A model generated the notes under the pieces. That model was not told the origin of the DNA. It searched no databases and was given only the letters and a program-made list of their open reading frames with translations. From NCBI GenBank assembly GCA_964636705.1, contig CAZWUJ010000020.1, forward strand, positions 1 through 64,000: a stretch of DNA of 64,000 nucleotides, given 5' to 3'. Below are positions 53,478 through 61,077 of this stretch, piece after piece (the first letter of the stretch is position 1; the number at the start of each line of letters is the position of its first letter). The position numbers and the translations under genes were made by a program. This DNA comes from VXRJ01 sp964636705 (GTDB lineage Bacteria; Acidobacteriota; Vicinamibacteria; Vicinamibacterales; UBA8438).

Positions 53478-53587
53478 GCCGCATGGCAGCCGATCCTGTC
53501 GTAGCGTCGTAACCTGGCCGTTCCCGTGACAACGGGAGATGGATCTTCCTGCCAGTCGTCTGTACACTAGGAGAACCAAGCGACTCC

Positions 53588-54430
53588 GTGAGTTCAAGTC
53601 GGCCTTCCGACCTTCCCGATTTCCGCAAGCCGCCTTTGGCGGAAGTTGTTCTGTCTCTACAGTTCCAGGCACTTCTTGGCTTGACGACCGCTCATGTCGG
53701 CCTGCTGTGGCAGAGGTACCGTGACCGGTTGCCGGAGATCGAAGAGCGAGCTCCGTTGCCGCCGGTGACCGAGGGCTTCGCTCTGCCCTCGCCGCCGCGG
53801 GCTGAAGTGTCCTTCGAAGACAAGCCGCCAACGCCACGCGTCTGGTTCGTGAACGAGGAGAAAACGGAGCTCCTGCAGGTGCAGCAGGATCGCTTCATCC
53901 ACAATTGGCGCAAGGTGGGCGAGGGGGATGCCTATCCGCGGTACGAGCGGATCCGAGACCGGTTCAGAGAAGAGGTGCTGGCGTTCGAGGAGTTCCTCAA
54001 GGCGGAACATCTTGGTGAGCTGGCGGTCAACCAGTGCGAAGTAACCTACGTCAATCACGTCGAACGTGCGGGTGAATGGCAGCACCACGGGGAAATCGAG
54101 AGGGTCCTGAAGAACTGGACGCCCCTGCCGGCGCCTGCATTCCTGCCGGTGCCGGAGGACGCCACGTTGCGCTGGCGCTATCGGATCACCGGCGAGAACG
54201 GGCCGGTTGGCAGGTTGTACGTGGCGGTGCAGCCCTCTTGGAGCGTTGCGGACAAGAGACCCGTGTGGGTCATGAACCTGATGGCGCGAGGCGCCCCAAT
54301 AGGGCCAGGAATCCGAGGCGCGTTCGAGTTCTTCGACCTGGGGCGTGAGTGGGTGGTTCGCGGATTTGCGGACCTGACTACGGATTCGCTGCAACATCGT
54401 TGGGAGAGAGTGGATGCCAAGTCTGGTTGA
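53588..54430 (+). CDS. TIGR04255-family protein (sporadic, unknown function)
   Basis: A 280-aa cytosolic protein. The opening DFRKPPLAEVVLSLQFQAL and the body (YPRYERIRDRF, FEEFLKAEHLG, QCEVTYVNHV, TTDSLQHRWER at the end) match the TIGR04255 family, which is scattered across bacteria and has no known function. GTG start; AGGAG is about 14 bases upstream. The next gene begins inside its last 17 bases. Together with the two following genes it forms a cassette that looks like a self-contained, horizontally spread unit. No catalytic motif is evident. Confidence 0.78.
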   Translation: MSSSRPSDLPDFRKPPLAEVVLSLQFQALLGLTTAHVGLLWQRYRDRLPEIEERAPLPPVTEGFALPSPPRAEVSFEDKPPTPRVWFVNEEKTELLQVQQDRFIHNWRKVGEGDAYPRYERIRDRFREEVLAFEEFLKAEHLGELAVNQCEVTYVNHVERAGEWQHHGEIERVLKNWTPLPAPAFLPVPEDATLRWRYRITGENGPVGRLYVAVQPSWSVADKRPVWVMNLMARGAPIGPGIRGAFEFFDLGREWVVRGFADLTTDSLQHRWERVDAKSG

Positions 54431-54953
54431 TGCGGTTCAGAGCGGGCAGGGCGACTTGGTCGGCAGCACCCTGCTGGGTCCGTCGACCGTCGCCACCGTG
54501 GTGTTTCCGTATGCGTTGGCGGATGCTTCCGTCAGGGCGACGCCGCAACCCCCTGTGCGACCAGTGCCGAAGATCGCAATTCGGTCACCGAGTGTCGCTC
54601 TGCCGGAGCAGTTCCGGCGTGCTGTCTATCGGGCAATCGAACTACGGCAGCTTCCCAAGGGCTGGAACTCGTACGGGGCGGAGCCGGTCTCGGATGCCGC
54701 ATTTGTACGAACAGTGACGTTCTTGTGCGAATACGTGGTTGCGGGTGTCCCCGGGCCATCCCTCGTCCCCACGGTCCGTGGGGGATTGCAGATCGAGTGG
54801 CACCGGTGCGGAGTTGACATCGAAGTGGAAGTCAATCCCGAGGGTTCGGTGTTCTGGTGTGCTGCGGACCGACGTACCGGCGAGGAGGTTGAAGCGAGTT
54901 TGGCCGGTGACGATGAGTCGGTCCGCGATTGGCTGCTGCGGGCCGCGGGCTGA
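54414..54953 (+). CDS. Hypothetical protein, second gene of the TIGR04255 cassette
   Basis: A 179-aa protein. The first 60 residues are poorly ordered with many Pro and Val. The rest forms a compact domain: LPEQFRRAVYRAIELRQLPKGWNSYGAEPVS, then VPTVRGGLQIEWH and GVDIEVEVNPEGSVFWC. The GWNSYGA and LQIEWH-G-DIEVE elements recur in unannotated proteins paired with TIGR04255 members (from memory of such loci). It overlaps the upstream gene by 17 bp and ends 3 bp before the next start, so the genes are translationally coupled. Function unknown. Confidence 0.7.
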   Translation: MPSLVDAVQSGQGDLVGSTLLGPSTVATVVFPYALADASVRATPQPPVRPVPKIAIRSPSVALPEQFRRAVYRAIELRQLPKGWNSYGAEPVSDAAFVRTVTFLCEYVVAGVPGPSLVPTVRGGLQIEWHRCGVDIEVEVNPEGSVFWCAADRRTGEEVEASLAGDDESVRDWLLRAAG

Positions 54954-54956
54954 CTC

Positions 54957-55367
54957 GTGACGTCTCCGGACGAATGCCGACGGACGTTCCCCGACGATCC
55001 ACAGACAGCCGACGACGTTCGTCTGCTGCGGAGAGTGCCGCCTTGGCACTTCGTGCCCGACGACAACCGAGGCAGTTTGCGCCCGTCGTCCGCCGCTTTC
55101 GAGGACGATAGGGACGGTCATCCCATGTCCGTCTATCGCCAGAACGTGATCGAGCAAGATGGCGGCGAACCGAGTCGGGTGCTGGAGAATCATCAGGACT
55201 TCGCCTTGGTCTCGATCGCGGCGGGTCAGGTACGTTCCAAGGCGCAGACGGTTCACCCCGTTCCTGTTCCCGAGGAGCCGTCGCACACCGTGGTGTGTGG
55301 CCCGAAGCCAAAGTCCACGAGGAAGTGGTTTGCGCGCCATGCAGAGTGGGTCGTGGAACCACCATGA
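54957..55367 (+). CDS. Hypothetical protein, third gene of the TIGR04255 cassette
   Basis: A 136-aa soluble protein beginning with GTG. Readable elements are LLRRVPPWHFVPDDN, RPSSAAFEDDRDGHPMSVY, FALVSIAAGQVRSKAQTVHPVPVPEEPSHTVVCGPK and the final AEWVVEPP. This pattern (RPSS-x-F-DD, then HxxVxG) looks like an enzyme-like or ADP-ribosyl-type small domain, but no family name can be given. It starts 3 bp after the second gene. The cluster order and tight spacing argue for a joint function. Confidence 0.66.
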   Translation: MTSPDECRRTFPDDPQTADDVRLLRRVPPWHFVPDDNRGSLRPSSAAFEDDRDGHPMSVYRQNVIEQDGGEPSRVLENHQDFALVSIAAGQVRSKAQTVHPVPVPEEPSHTVVCGPKPKSTRKWFARHAEWVVEPP

Positions 55368-55433
55368 ACTTAGCTTCAGATCCATGTCACCGAAGAGAGC
55401 CCGTACAGTCCCGTCTGGGCCGTCCTCGGCTGG

Positions 55434-55724
55434 GTGATGATGCTGCCATTGGCGCTGGGTATCGCGTTCGGGTACCGGCGCAAGAAGGATGCCGAGAGCG
55501 GCGGTGGCGCGGTCACACGCGAGTTCCTCGCGGCCAACACGCACTTCTACGGCGGCTTGTTCCTCGGCATCATCTTCCTCTGGAACTGGTTCAACCAGCT
55601 CAGCCCCGGATTCAGCGCGGTAGGCGCCGATACCATCGGTCTCGTGTGGATAATCTTGGACGCCGGCCTGCCCCTGTTGTGGGGCACGATGGGGGTGTTT
55701 CTGCTGCGCGGCGGCGGGGAGTAG
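55434..55724 (+). CDS. Small membrane protein, probably 5'-truncated
   Basis: A 96-aa frame (GTG start) with three hydrophobic segments: an N-terminal helix (LPLALGIAFGYRRKK), LFLGIIFLWNWF, and LVWIILDAGLPLLWGTMGVFLL, ending RGGGE. The frame is open further upstream to a TAG near 55374, and the codons before the GTG (SPVWAVLGWV) complete the first helix, but no start codon is present there. The gene therefore seems to have lost its 5' end. Its 3' end is repeated at 53440-53477. Function unknown. Confidence 0.55.
   Translation: MMMLPLALGIAFGYRRKKDAESGGGAVTREFLAANTHFYGGLFLGIIFLWNWFNQLSPGFSAVGADTIGLVWIILDAGLPLLWGTMGVFLLRGGGE
55707..55724 (+). repeat. 18-bp direct repeat, right copy
   Basis: Identical to 53460-53477 and forms the last codons and stop of the small membrane gene. 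This copy sits in the better preserved gene, so it is likely the parental one. Confidence 0.6.
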
Positions 55725-55784
55725 TCCGCGCCGCAGGATCTTTCCGACGCCGAGCCGCTCCGGCCCGCCCGGAATACGCAACGG

Positions 55785-55790
55785 TATAAT
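55785..55790 (+). promoter_or_regulatory. Candidate -10 element TATAAT
   Basis: Consensus TATAAT, 41 bases before the ATG of the following gene and just after the membrane-gene stop. The -35 region is GC-rich and poor. Confidence 0.4.
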
Positions 55791-55831
55791 CGCCGTGCGA
55801 GGCAACACCCGTTCAAAAGGGGTTCCGGACG

Positions 55832-56698
55832 ATGCAGGACCACCACGCCGATAGACAGGCGCGGGGCCGCCGCGTGCTGGCGGTGGCACTGGCGACGGCC
55901 ACCGCCGGGGCCAGTCTGCTCGCGGCGGAACTGCACGAGGAAACGATCGCGGCGTGGGACCGGTATATCGCGGCCACGGAACAGCGCGTAGAAGCCGAGT
56001 TGAATGACGGCGAACGCTTCCTGCTGATGGATTTCCGAGAAGACGGTGACCGGCTGCGCGGGGAGGTGCTGGCCGGCGGAGCCGTCGTCGAGCGCCTGGA
56101 GACGCGCGACGGGCAGGGCGACCGGATCGACGTGCCGCGCGGCACCATTCAGCACTGGCTGGGCGCCATCCTGATACCGAACGCGGAATTGAACGACGTG
56201 CTCGACGGCCTGCAGTACGACATTCCGCCGCACGAGCTGCAGGAGGAGACCGTTCTCGACTCGCGCGTCCTCTCGCGCGATGGCGACAGGATCGAGCTCT
56301 ATACGAGGGTGCTGCTCGACGCACCGATGGCGTCGGCGCAGTTCAACCTGAACCAGGCGGTGGAATACGTGCGTCTGGGCGGCGGCCGGGCCTGGAGCTG
56401 GGTGGAGGGGACCCGGATCGCCGAGCTCGAGGATCCCGGCACTCCGAACGAGCGCGAGAAGCCGATTGGCAACGACAGCGGCTACCTGTGGCGGTTGAAG
56501 TTGTGGTATCGCTACGTGCAGGTCGATGGCGGCGTGCTGATCGAATGTGAGCAGGTGACCCTGAGCCGGGGCATTCCTCGCCTTGCCCGCTGGTTTCTTG
56601 GGCCGATCATAAACGGGGCGCCGCGTTCCGCGATGGAAGACACCCTGCACGCGTTCGTCGAGCATCTGGGATCGGCCGCGCCGGCCGGCGGAGGCTGA
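55832..56698 (+). CDS. Exported hypothetical protein, SRPBCC/START-like
   Basis: A 288-aa protein with an N-terminal hydrophobic segment (about 14-32, ending LLAAELHEE) that acts as signal peptide or anchor. The early part has TIAAWDRYIAATEQRVEAELNDGERFLLMDF. The second half has an alternating beta pattern with long helices (VLLDAPMASAQFNLNQ, WRLKLWYRYVQVDGGVLIECEQVTLSRGIPRLARWFLGP), reminiscent of SRPBCC/START lipid-binding folds. No family name is certain. It ends 20 bp before the methyltransferase gene, so the two are likely cotranscribed. Confidence 0.7.
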   Translation: MQDHHADRQARGRRVLAVALATATAGASLLAAELHEETIAAWDRYIAATEQRVEAELNDGERFLLMDFREDGDRLRGEVLAGGAVVERLETRDGQGDRIDVPRGTIQHWLGAILIPNAELNDVLDGLQYDIPPHELQEETVLDSRVLSRDGDRIELYTRVLLDAPMASAQFNLNQAVEYVRLGGGRAWSWVEGTRIAELEDPGTPNEREKPIGNDSGYLWRLKLWYRYVQVDGGVLIECEQVTLSRGIPRLARWFLGPIINGAPRSAMEDTLHAFVEHLGSAAPAGGG

Positions 56699-56718
56699 TC
56701 GCGCGTGCCGTCCCGGCC

Positions 56719-57771
56719 ATGAAGGGCACCAGGCAAGTCCGCGAACTGTCCGAGGCGTTGAGAGCCGCGTTCGACGGATCGAACGTCGCGCACCGAGTGC
56801 AGGACTTCGAGGGATGGACCGACCGGGTGTCCGACCAGGATTCCGCCGGGGGGTACGACCACACGCGGACCGTCGGGGAGTACTACGACCTTTGTACCGA
56901 GTTCATGGTCTGGGGTTGGGGAGAATCCCTGCACTTCGCGCCGCTGTTTTCTGGCGAGAGTCTGGAGGACTCCAAGATCCGGCACCAGAGACACATGATC
57001 TCCAGGCTCGAATTGCGTCAGGGCATGACGGTCGTGGATGTCGGCTGTGGGATCGGCGGTCCGATGCGCCGCGTTGCCCGCGAGTCCGGTGTCCGTGTTG
57101 TCGGGATCAACGTCAGCGAAGTCCAGTGCAACACCGCCCGGCGGATGAATGCCGCCGCGGGGCTGACTGACCAGACGGACTGCCTCCGTTGCAGTTTCAT
57201 GGACATGAGCACGATCGCGGATCAGACCTTCGACCGGGGCTACGCGATCGAATCAACCTGCCATGCGCCCGACAAGGCTGGCGCGTTCGCCGAAATCTAC
57301 CGGGTCCTGAAGCCCGGCGCCCTCTTCTGGGGTCAGGAAATGTGCATGACCGACCTGTACGACCCTGGGCGCGACCGGCACCGCGCCATCAAGCGGGAGC
57401 TCAGGCACGGCATCGCACTCAAGGACATTGCGACGTGCAGGGAGGTGAACCGGGCGCTCGAAACGGCGGGATTCGAAGTCGTGGAGGGTGAAGACCTCGC
57501 TGCCCGGCAGAGCGGCTCGGGCACGTCGTGGTATCAGCCCATGGACACCCGGCGCGGGCTGCCGGGCGGCGCCTTCCGCCGGATTCCGATGGGCCGCAGG
57601 GCGACGCGGTGGGGAATCAGGATGGCCGAGCTGTTCGGTGTGTTTCCGAAAGGCTCGGCGGAGGTGGTCGCGCTGCTGGATCGGACCGCGAATGCCTATG
57701 TCGCGGGGGGCAGGGCGGGGATCTTCACGCCGCTCTACTGTTTCCTGGCGCGCCGGCCGCTGTCGGGTTAG
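56719..57771 (+). CDS. Sterol C24-methyltransferase-like SAM enzyme
   Basis: A 350-aa SAM-dependent C-methyltransferase. EYYDLCTEFMVWGWGESLH (54-72) is the sterol methyltransferase Region I-type block; DVGCGIGGP (107-115) is SAM motif I; GYAIESTCHAPD (174-185) fits the family acidic motif; YRVLKPG (194-200) follows. The end (about 305-350, FTPLYCFLARRP) matches the Erg6/SMT C-terminal domain. Eukaryotic homologues add a methyl to the sterol side chain, and bacterial relatives are known from uncultured bacteria. No squalene or oxidosqualene cyclase gene is in the window, so a sterol substrate is not proven. It follows the SRPBCC-like gene by 20 bp. Confidence 0.82.
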   Translation: MKGTRQVRELSEALRAAFDGSNVAHRVQDFEGWTDRVSDQDSAGGYDHTRTVGEYYDLCTEFMVWGWGESLHFAPLFSGESLEDSKIRHQRHMISRLELRQGMTVVDVGCGIGGPMRRVARESGVRVVGINVSEVQCNTARRMNAAAGLTDQTDCLRCSFMDMSTIADQTFDRGYAIESTCHAPDKAGAFAEIYRVLKPGALFWGQEMCMTDLYDPGRDRHRAIKRELRHGIALKDIATCREVNRALETAGFEVVEGEDLAARQSGSGTSWYQPMDTRRGLPGGAFRRIPMGRRATRWGIRMAELFGVFPKGSAEVVALLDRTANAYVAGGRAGIFTPLYCFLARRPLSG

Positions 57772-57806
57772 CCCGTTCCCCTTGGGGCCCCGCCCCCGAG
57801 CGCCCG

Positions 57807-60800
57807 TCAACCGGAGGCGCCGCGGGCCAGTTCGTGCCGCCCCGAGGTCAGGCGCAGGTGGAGCGAGGAAAGCGCGGGTACCAGGAACATGACGATCGCC
57901 GTTGTGAAGAGGATGCCGCAGCCGATCGAGGCAGAGAATGGCACAAAGAACTGCGCCTGAATCGCGTCCTCGAGAATCAGGGGGGTGAAGCCCAGGAAGG
58001 TCGTCAGGGAAGTCAGCATGATCGGGCGAAAGCGCCCCTTCGCGCCCTCGATGATCGCGGTTCGTACCGGAATGTCCTCCCTGAGCTTCCGATCGGTGAA
58101 ATCTATCATCACCAGGGAGTCGTTCACCACCACGCCGGCGAGACCGAATATCCCGACAAAGGACTCCGCGCTCAGCGCCACCCCCAGGACCCAGTGTCCC
58201 AGGATCACGCCGATGAACCCGAACGGGATGATGGCCATGATGATGAACGGTTTGGTATAGGAGCGCAGCGGAATGGCCAGGAGCGCGAAGATCATGAGCA
58301 ATGCGATCGCGAATCCGCGATAGAGACCGCCCAATGAGTCGAGCTGCTGCTGCTGTTCACCTCCGAAGGTGTACGTGAGTTCCGGGTTTTCGTCGATGAG
58401 TTGCGCCAGGATGGTGTTCTCCAGAATGTCATTGGCGGTCGCCGCGGAAACCACACTGGCATCCACATCAGCGGTAACCGTGACAATGCGCTGGCCGTCC
58501 TGGCGCCGGATGGCCGGCGGTGATGTGCCCGAACTCAAGGAAGCCACACGGCTTACCGGCACGTCGGCGCCGGTTGGCGTACGGAGCCAATACCTCTCGA
58601 CGTCGGTAATCGAGTTGCGCTGCTCCTCGGGCAGCCGCACGTAAACCCGAACTTCTTCACGTCCTCGCTGCACCCGGACGGCTTCCGCGCCGAAGAAGGC
58701 GGCTCGCGTCTGCCAGGCAAGATCGTCAAGCGTGAGGCCGAGGGTGCGCGCATCGGGACGCAATCCCACCTGAACTTCCGGGATACCGGGAGTGTGATCG
58801 GAGCGTATGTCGAAGACGCCTCCGACTCCGCCGAGGTCCGCGACGGCGGAATTCGCGATCGCGGTCAGGCGTTCCGGATCCGGGTGGGACAGCGCGGCCT
58901 CGACCGGGTTGCCCAGTGTGTAGATCTGGCTGATGAAGGTGACCGCGCGCACATGAGGCAGGACACCCACCTCCTCGCGCCATGCCTGCACGACTTCTCC
59001 CGAAGTGATGCGCCGTTGCTGCGCGCTCAGGAGCTTGAACTCGATGGTGGCGATGTTGGTTTCCGGGTTCAGGGTGGGCGAGGGGTTGAGGCCCCCGGTT
59101 TCGATCCGCGAACGCTGACCGACGACGACCGAAACGCCGGACAGCAGAGGAGGCGCATCCGCGGGCCGGCCTTCGGAAAGCCGCTCCACGGCCCGGCGAC
59201 CGGCTGATTCCAGTTCCTGCGCCACTGCGTACGTCTGCTGAGTGGTCGTTCCGTCCGGCATCTCGAGGGTGGCGATGGCGAAATCGCCTTCGACCTCGGT
59301 CGCGAAGGTGGACCGGACGATACCGGCCGGAACGAGGGAAACGCTCACGACGAGCAGCGCAACGGCTGCGGAGACCGTCACCCCGGGCCAGTCCGTCGCG
59401 AACTGGATTCCCCGATCCAGGGGCCCCTGCACAAAACGGTGCAACAGGGAATCGACACGACTCCGGATCCGGTTGACGAATCGTTCCCCGCGCGTAGCGG
59501 GCGCCCAATCCGGACCGTGCACATGATGGGAGAGGTGGTTGGGCAGCACCAGCAGCGATTCGGCCAGCGAGATCAGCAGCGTGGCAATGACGACGATCGG
59601 CAGCGCCTTCCAGACCTCTCCGAAGCCCGCGGGTATGAAGAGCAGCGGAAGGAACGCCACGACGGTCGTCAGCACCGCGAAGATCAGTGGCACCTTGATT
59701 CGTCGCGCACCCCGGATCGCCGCAACAACCCCCGGCGTGCCGCGCATTCGTTCCAGGTGAATGTGCTCGGACACGACGATCGCATCGTCCACGACGATTC
59801 CGATGGCAAGCACGAAAGCGAACAGCGACACCTCATGGAGCGGGATGTCGAACAGCATCATGGCGGCCAGGGCGCCGACCGCGGAAACGCCGAGACCGAC
59901 GGCGACCCAAAACGCCAGCCGGATTTCGAGAAAAAGGCCCAGCGCGAGCAAGACCAGCAACAGCCCCAAGGATCCGTTCTTGAGGAGAATGAGGCCGCGC
60001 TCCACGAAGATCGAAGAGTCGTCGCTCCAGATATCGATGCCCACCCCGTCGGGGAGCGCGGGGGTCAACTCGTTCGCAACGTAGTCGCGAACAGCGCTCG
60101 CCACGTCCATCACCCTCTCGCCGTCGGCTCGCGAGACTTCGACGAACACGGCGGGGCGCCCCTCGTGCCGGACGAGCAAGCCGGAGTCCTCGAAGCCGTC
60201 GCGCACCTCGGCGATGTCACCTAGGCGCACCACCGTGCCGTCTTCGCGGCCGAGGATGACGATGTTCTCGAAATCCTGCTGATCGTAGCTCTGGCCGAGG
60301 GTCCGGATCCGCACCTGTGACTGCTCGGTATTGATGCTGCCCGCGGACAGATCCAGGGAACCGCGCCGAATCGTACTGGCGACATCGGTCAGCGTGAGCC
60401 CCAAGGCTCGCAGCCGCTGCAGCGGCACCTCGATCGAGATTTCGTAGTTGCGCACACCGCTGGTCTCGACCTGGGACACGTCCGGGAGCGAAGCGAGATC
60501 GTCCTCGATGCGGTAGGCGAGCTCTTTCAGCGACCGCTCGGAAACGTCGCCGTAGAGGACGAGACGCATCATGCTCTGGGCGTTGGTCATTTCCCGGATT
60601 TGGGGCCGCTCGGCTCCGCCCGGGAACGTCTGAATGCGCGCGACCGCCGCCTCTACTTCATCCCTCTTCGCGCCCATGTCCGTCCCCGAATCGAATTCGA
60701 CCCTGACGGACGCTATTCCCGGGGCCGCTACGGACCTGACCGCCTTCACGTCGGCCATTCCCCGGACCTCATCCTCGATCTTGACGACGATGGCCTCCTC

Positions 60801-61010
60801 GACCTCTTCGGGCGTTGCGCCGGGGAGCGCCACGGAGATTTCGAACTGGTTGAAGGGCACCGTGGGCCACGCTTCCTGCTCGAGGCCGGTCAGCGACACC
60901 AGGCCCACCGCGAGGATCCCGAACATCAACAGATTGGACGCGACACCGTTGCTCGCCATGTAGGCGATCGGTCCGCCGGGTTCGGCGTGGTTGCCTCCGT
61001 TGGAACTCAT
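57807..61010 (-). CDS. RND-family efflux permease (RND-3)
   Basis: A 1067-aa AcrB-like permease. Landmarks are the first helix (ASNGVASNLLMFGILAVGLVS), GIVVDDAIVVSEHIH in helix 4, and IFGLAGVVVNDSLVMIDF in the second half. ATG at 61010 is taken; a TTG six bases upstream is possible. It lies 67 bp downstream of the GPP34-P450 gene on the same strand, and a NodT-type outer-membrane factor diverges from that gene. No adaptor lies between. The arrangement suggests export of a P450-modified lipid. Confidence 0.92.
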   Translation of the reverse strand: MSSNGGNHAEPGGPIAYMASNGVASNLLMFGILAVGLVSLTGLEQEAWPTVPFNQFEISVALPGATPEEVEEAIVVKIEDEVRGMADVKAVRSVAAPGIASVRVEFDSGTDMGAKRDEVEAAVARIQTFPGGAERPQIREMTNAQSMMRLVLYGDVSERSLKELAYRIEDDLASLPDVSQVETSGVRNYEISIEVPLQRLRALGLTLTDVASTIRRGSLDLSAGSINTEQSQVRIRTLGQSYDQQDFENIVILGREDGTVVRLGDIAEVRDGFEDSGLLVRHEGRPAVFVEVSRADGERVMDVASAVRDYVANELTPALPDGVGIDIWSDDSSIFVERGLILLKNGSLGLLLVLLALGLFLEIRLAFWVAVGLGVSAVGALAAMMLFDIPLHEVSLFAFVLAIGIVVDDAIVVSEHIHLERMRGTPGVVAAIRGARRIKVPLIFAVLTTVVAFLPLLFIPAGFGEVWKALPIVVIATLLISLAESLLVLPNHLSHHVHGPDWAPATRGERFVNRIRSRVDSLLHRFVQGPLDRGIQFATDWPGVTVSAAVALLVVSVSLVPAGIVRSTFATEVEGDFAIATLEMPDGTTTQQTYAVAQELESAGRRAVERLSEGRPADAPPLLSGVSVVVGQRSRIETGGLNPSPTLNPETNIATIEFKLLSAQQRRITSGEVVQAWREEVGVLPHVRAVTFISQIYTLGNPVEAALSHPDPERLTAIANSAVADLGGVGGVFDIRSDHTPGIPEVQVGLRPDARTLGLTLDDLAWQTRAAFFGAEAVRVQRGREEVRVYVRLPEEQRNSITDVERYWLRTPTGADVPVSRVASLSSGTSPPAIRRQDGQRIVTVTADVDASVVSAATANDILENTILAQLIDENPELTYTFGGEQQQQLDSLGGLYRGFAIALLMIFALLAIPLRSYTKPFIIMAIIPFGFIGVILGHWVLGVALSAESFVGIFGLAGVVVNDSLVMIDFTDRKLREDIPVRTAIIEGAKGRFRPIMLTSLTTFLGFTPLILEDAIQAQFFVPFSASIGCGILFTTAIVMFLVPALSSLHLRLTSGRHELARGASG

Positions 61011-61077
61011 CGGCAAGGGTCGGAGCGGGTCTGGAAAGGCACTTGGGGGTCGGCTGCGCCGCTACGCGCTTCCGCGT

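Noticed and set aside
51425..53590. CRISPR repeat array near the Cas3 stub
   Set aside because: No regularly spaced direct repeats of 25-40 bp were found on reading the region.
53588..54430. TIGR04255 gene as a toxin
   Set aside because: No catalytic motif or toxin fold is visible; only the distribution of the family hints at conflict systems.
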